The notes under the pieces were generated by a model. That model saw only the letters and a program-made list of their open reading frames with translations. It did not search any database and was not told the origin of the DNA. Source: Lingula anatina (lineage: Eukaryota; Brachiopoda; Lingulata; Lingulida; Lingulidae). From it: a stretch of DNA of 29,798 nucleotides. Below are positions 26,869-29,798 of this stretch, piece by piece. The stretch's first letter is position 1, and the number at the start of each line of letters is the position of its first letter. Where the stretch lies: assembly GCF_001039355.2 (NCBI RefSeq), contig NW_019775466.1:319143-348940 (forward strand). Direction: 5' to 3'. The translations under genes and the position numbers were made by a program.

Positions 26869-27045
26869 TTACGGGTGAACACACACCATGCCATAGAGTT
26901 GCTGTGTACAAGTGCAGCGACCCATTTTGCCATATTTAACCTCGGCCTCGAGCTGATCACTTGGCATGTCGAATTCCACAAGAATTTCAGGGAAGAGGTT
27001 CTTGGTGATCGTGTACGCCACTAACTCAACCAACTCCACACAGTC
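26869..27045 (-). pseudogene. Orphan coding-like fragment (58 codons plus stop)
   Basis: On the minus strand an open segment reads VELVAYTITKNLFPEILVEF, then DMPSDQLEAEVKYGKMGRC, then TCTQQLYGMVCVHP and TAA. Base composition and amino-acid make-up are far more protein-like than the AT-rich neighbours. Just upstream an in-frame TGA (27048-27046) separates it from a further open stretch (HEFRTPLW). I do not recognise the family. It could be a terminal exon, a decayed gene copy or part of a transposon protein. Confidence 0.4.
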
Positions 27046-27530
27046 TCACCACAGCGGTGTGCGGAACTCATGGCACGACTAAGGGAAATAATGTAATTAA
27101 AAATCTGGTAGTGCTTAATTATATAAACCATATTTCTGGAAACAAGCAAACAAGTAAACAAAAATTTAACAAACTAAATAAATGTATAAATAATAAGCGG
27201 AGATATATAAATAAAAAAGAATGAAAGAAAGATAAGAAAAGAAAATAATGAAAAGAAAAATACTGCAAATAGGGTGAAAATTATTTCCTACCTGCAATTT
27301 CACAAAAGTCAATTATTATAAACAGAATGTGACTAAAATATGATGAACATATTAAGTCTTTAGTTTCTTATATATTGTATACCTTAAATCACTCAACAAG
27401 CTGACGTCGGAATAGTTCTTTTACCTCCTCTCGCCTATATTTTAATTTACTTATTTAAATAATCCTGGGGACATTGCGCTCTCTACGGCGTATTCATTGT
27501 TCGACAGCTATACTTGATCACCAGTATGAT

Positions 27531-27822
27531 GATTGACGTTTGTTTATATAACTGCCAATCAAGCCATCCACTTTTAATAGCTTTGATTGGCACCTCTCAA
27601 TCACAGGAAGTAAAAGCTCCGTTGCAGGATGATTGTGATTGACGTTTGTTTAACTAACCGTCAATCAAACTGTCAAATTTGATAGCTTTGATTGACACCA
27701 ATCAATCACAGGGGATAAAAGTTCTTTGGCGGTATGGATGTGATTGACGTATGTTTACTCAAACTGTCAAATTTGACAGCTTTGATTGATATCTATCAAT
27801 CACAAGATGTTAGAGTTCTTTT
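27531..27822 (+). repeat. Three-unit tandem repeat, ~105 bp, with TGATTGAC motifs
   Basis: Units start at 27531, 27637 and 27742, each beginning GATTGACGTWTGTTTA and containing AGCTTTGATTG and ATCAATCACA. Each unit holds several TGATTG/CAATCA words in both orientations, including TGATTGAC, the core of the Pbx-Meis/Prep composite site. The repeat is non-coding. Confidence 0.88.
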
Positions 27823-28427
27823 ATTCTACAGAGAAATTGTAGGAGCCGTCCGCACTGGAAAAATTCCCCCAGGACTGGAATTTTTAAGGCAAGAAAATAA
27901 TAAAGCTTGATGAAAGTATTGATCAAATAGGCCCATGATCATTAATATAAAGCGTGTTATTATATATATGTAAAATTTTACAAGGAATTAGCTTCTTAGA
28001 AAGAAATAGCTTCTCGATCCTGGACAACGTCTCGACGTGAATTCCCAGAGAAAAAATATATCGCCTGCAGGGCCTCAAGTACGGTTATCACTGTTATATA
28101 GTACTCTTTTTTCATATAAATGAAATTCATGACATTTGGACACTTTTGAAATAGGTGCATTCAGGACAAAATGTTTCGAGCATTAGAAACATTTTATAAT
28201 GACACACCGGAGAAATTATAAGATAAATGATCATATCAGCGTCCTGTCATTTATCGCTGTCTTCACTAGCACAATATGATGAAATTCATGGACACCGTCA
28301 CAATCATGTTGAGATAGAGGTCAAATACTGTAGCATTAAAACTGTTGTAAGTCAACTTCCTCTATTCTCCCGGACCATTACATACCTGTCAACATTGACA
28401 ACTGCCAGAGAGAAAGATTCCCGCGCA

Positions 28428-28453
28428 TGACCTACATGTAGGTCTCCCACCCC

Positions 28454-28487
<34 letters not shown>
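28428..28487. repeat. 16-bp palindrome and (CA)n microsatellite
   Basis: GACCTACATGTAGGTC is a perfect palindrome at about 28429-28444, followed by about sixteen CA units (28455-28487). Confidence 0.85.
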
Positions 28488-28489
<2 letters not shown>

Positions 28490-29798
28490 TTTTTTTTTTA
28501 TACTTTGGAAAGTAACGCCTCGGTTAGAAATGTGTTGTTAGCAGTTTGCTAAGAAAATAGTTTGACTATACATTTAATGATATAGAAAAATCAAACCGGC
28601 AAATCAAGAACTTTATTATATTCCAATTCAAGTCTTTCAATGTTTCAAGAATTTAATCGGCTGTTTTACAAATTGGTCATACTAACAGCCTGTTTTTATC
28701 AATAATTAAAACAAGTTAATATATGCGCTCCGATATTTCAGTCTTCGTTCTCCGTTATGTGGCTTTTATCGAGTATTCGGCTTTTTGCACACCTCAGGTA
28801 GAGGTGACACTCACGTCCTTAGCCCAACTTTCTATGTTACTGGAACATTTTTGAAATATTGTTGAGATTTCTTTGTGAAGTCCCAAATATCTCATTTCGA
28901 AAAAAAAATCATTTTTTAATTAAAAAACTTATCATTCTGTCCTTCAAACCGCAATCTGTACGGTTCTTTTTATCCCATTACCTATGGGGATAGTTCGGCA
29001 GAAGCACTAAATCTCATTCATTAGCACTTCTGTCTTATGTTTTCTGATGTATTCTGGATAATTGCACAAATAGGCCCTAGTGCATATATGAAAATGTGCA
29101 ATATTTCGTGCAAGTAGGCAAACATACTTGATGTAATAATCGCCGACAGTTTGTGTAGTTCAAAAATAGCAAACTTTGACTTCACGTAAATTCTGTCGGC
29201 ACTTAATGTTCCATCTGTTACTGACAGTAGGACACATACTGTCACGGCGTAGGGATTTTAAGTCGTTTTTTCACGCGCCATTACGTTGCGTCGCGTTCGT
29301 TGTGTGTAAAATCGCTAATTTCAATGAAAAATGCCGATAATTTCTTTCTCTTTTAATTTTTTGAAATTTCAATTTCAAGACATGATAGACGAGTATGTAA
29401 GCTTCAATTTTATTCATTGGGACAACATTTCAGAGGAAGAATTTGATAGAGTAAATCAGCGCTAAATTATAACGCCACGGTGATTTTCTAGCATAACAAC
29501 AGCATAACATTTGCTGGAACTTATTTTAATTTTAGTTCCTTTCGTAGCGTTGACGCTTTGCCAGTTAATTTTCTAGTGTTGCGTTTTTAGTAATGGCGCT
29601 CTTTCTCAATAGACGTCATCTTTGAATTAGAAGTCCATCTTTGTGAATTACTAGAGTTGAAACATACGGTAGTTACATAAGTAGAAAAGATAAATCTGAA
29701 CAGGGTATTTAGAGACAAAAGTTGTAAATGTTTGTATAACCTGGTGTGTTCAAGTTAAAGGACAACAAGTAAACACCCGAACGCAGTCAAAACTCAAT
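28490..29798. other. Unassigned AT-rich terminal stretch
   Basis: No gene or repeat with clear ends was recognised. The longest open frame (29245-29021, minus) has no family resemblance. A CpG-rich patch at about 29268-29300 (CACGCGCCATTACGTTGCGT) could mark a promoter of a gene beyond the window, but nothing confirms it. Confidence 0.35.

Noticed and set aside
27531-27822. CRISPR-like array
   Set aside because: Three contiguous 105-bp units with no spacer structure, in a eukaryotic genome. It is a minisatellite-type tandem repeat.
29021-29245. 74-codon minus-strand frame near the window end
   Set aside because: No family resemblance, no splice partners, and ordinary composition for the surrounding AT-rich DNA.

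Overview
This is a piece of an animal nuclear genome, very probably from a marine invertebrate, though I cannot name the species. The evidence is short exons with GT-AG introns, AT-rich intergenic DNA, microsatellites, Tc1/mariner and MITE-type transposons, a non-LTR retrotransposon remnant, and three conserved metazoan genes. Two single-N positions (22047 and 26331) look like contig joins. There is no prokaryotic-style gene organisation, rRNA, tRNA or CRISPR.

Layout. Bases 1-6240 are gene-free and repeat-rich: a decayed non-LTR retrotransposon (about 690-1790), then a stack of nested TIR elements (about 2640-6190). From 6679 to 16635 lies NDUFA13 (GRIM-19, complex I subunit) on the + strand, reconstructed from four exons with consistent phases into 195 residues. 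Its introns hold two foldback MITEs, a palindromic Tc1-like element, a roughly 140-bp tandem array with a perfect DR1 nuclear-receptor motif in each of four units, and a MITE that ends 11 bp before the last exon. From 20396 down to 17094 on the - strand is a seven-coding-exon gene of 486 residues resembling SAXO5/TEX45 (C19orf45), a cilium/flagellum microtubule-associated protein. NDUFA13 and this gene converge, with poly(A) signals about 30 bp apart. From 21029 on the + strand is USE1 (ER SNARE p31), head-to-head with the SAXO5-like gene across a short shared promoter. Its first 163 residues are present, but it stops at the N at 26331, before the rest of the SNARE region and the membrane anchor.

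Assembly. Bases 20666-22046 recur almost unchanged at 22048-23335, on either side of a single N. This is best read as two haplotypes or unmerged contig overlaps, so the two USE1 first exons probably represent one. The stretch after 26331 may be from a contig not truly adjacent. It has no recognised gene, a small orphan coding-like fragment (26869-27045, -), and a three-copy 105-bp tandem repeat with TGATTGAC motifs.

How the genes relate: they share promoter and terminator space but not an obvious pathway (mitochondrial respiration, axonemal microtubules, Golgi-to-ER transport). I found no undescribed molecular system. The most notable signals are the DR1 array, the resolvable nested transposons with perfect target-site duplications, the Tc1 palindrome, the transposon-adjacent splice acceptor and the three-gene cluster.
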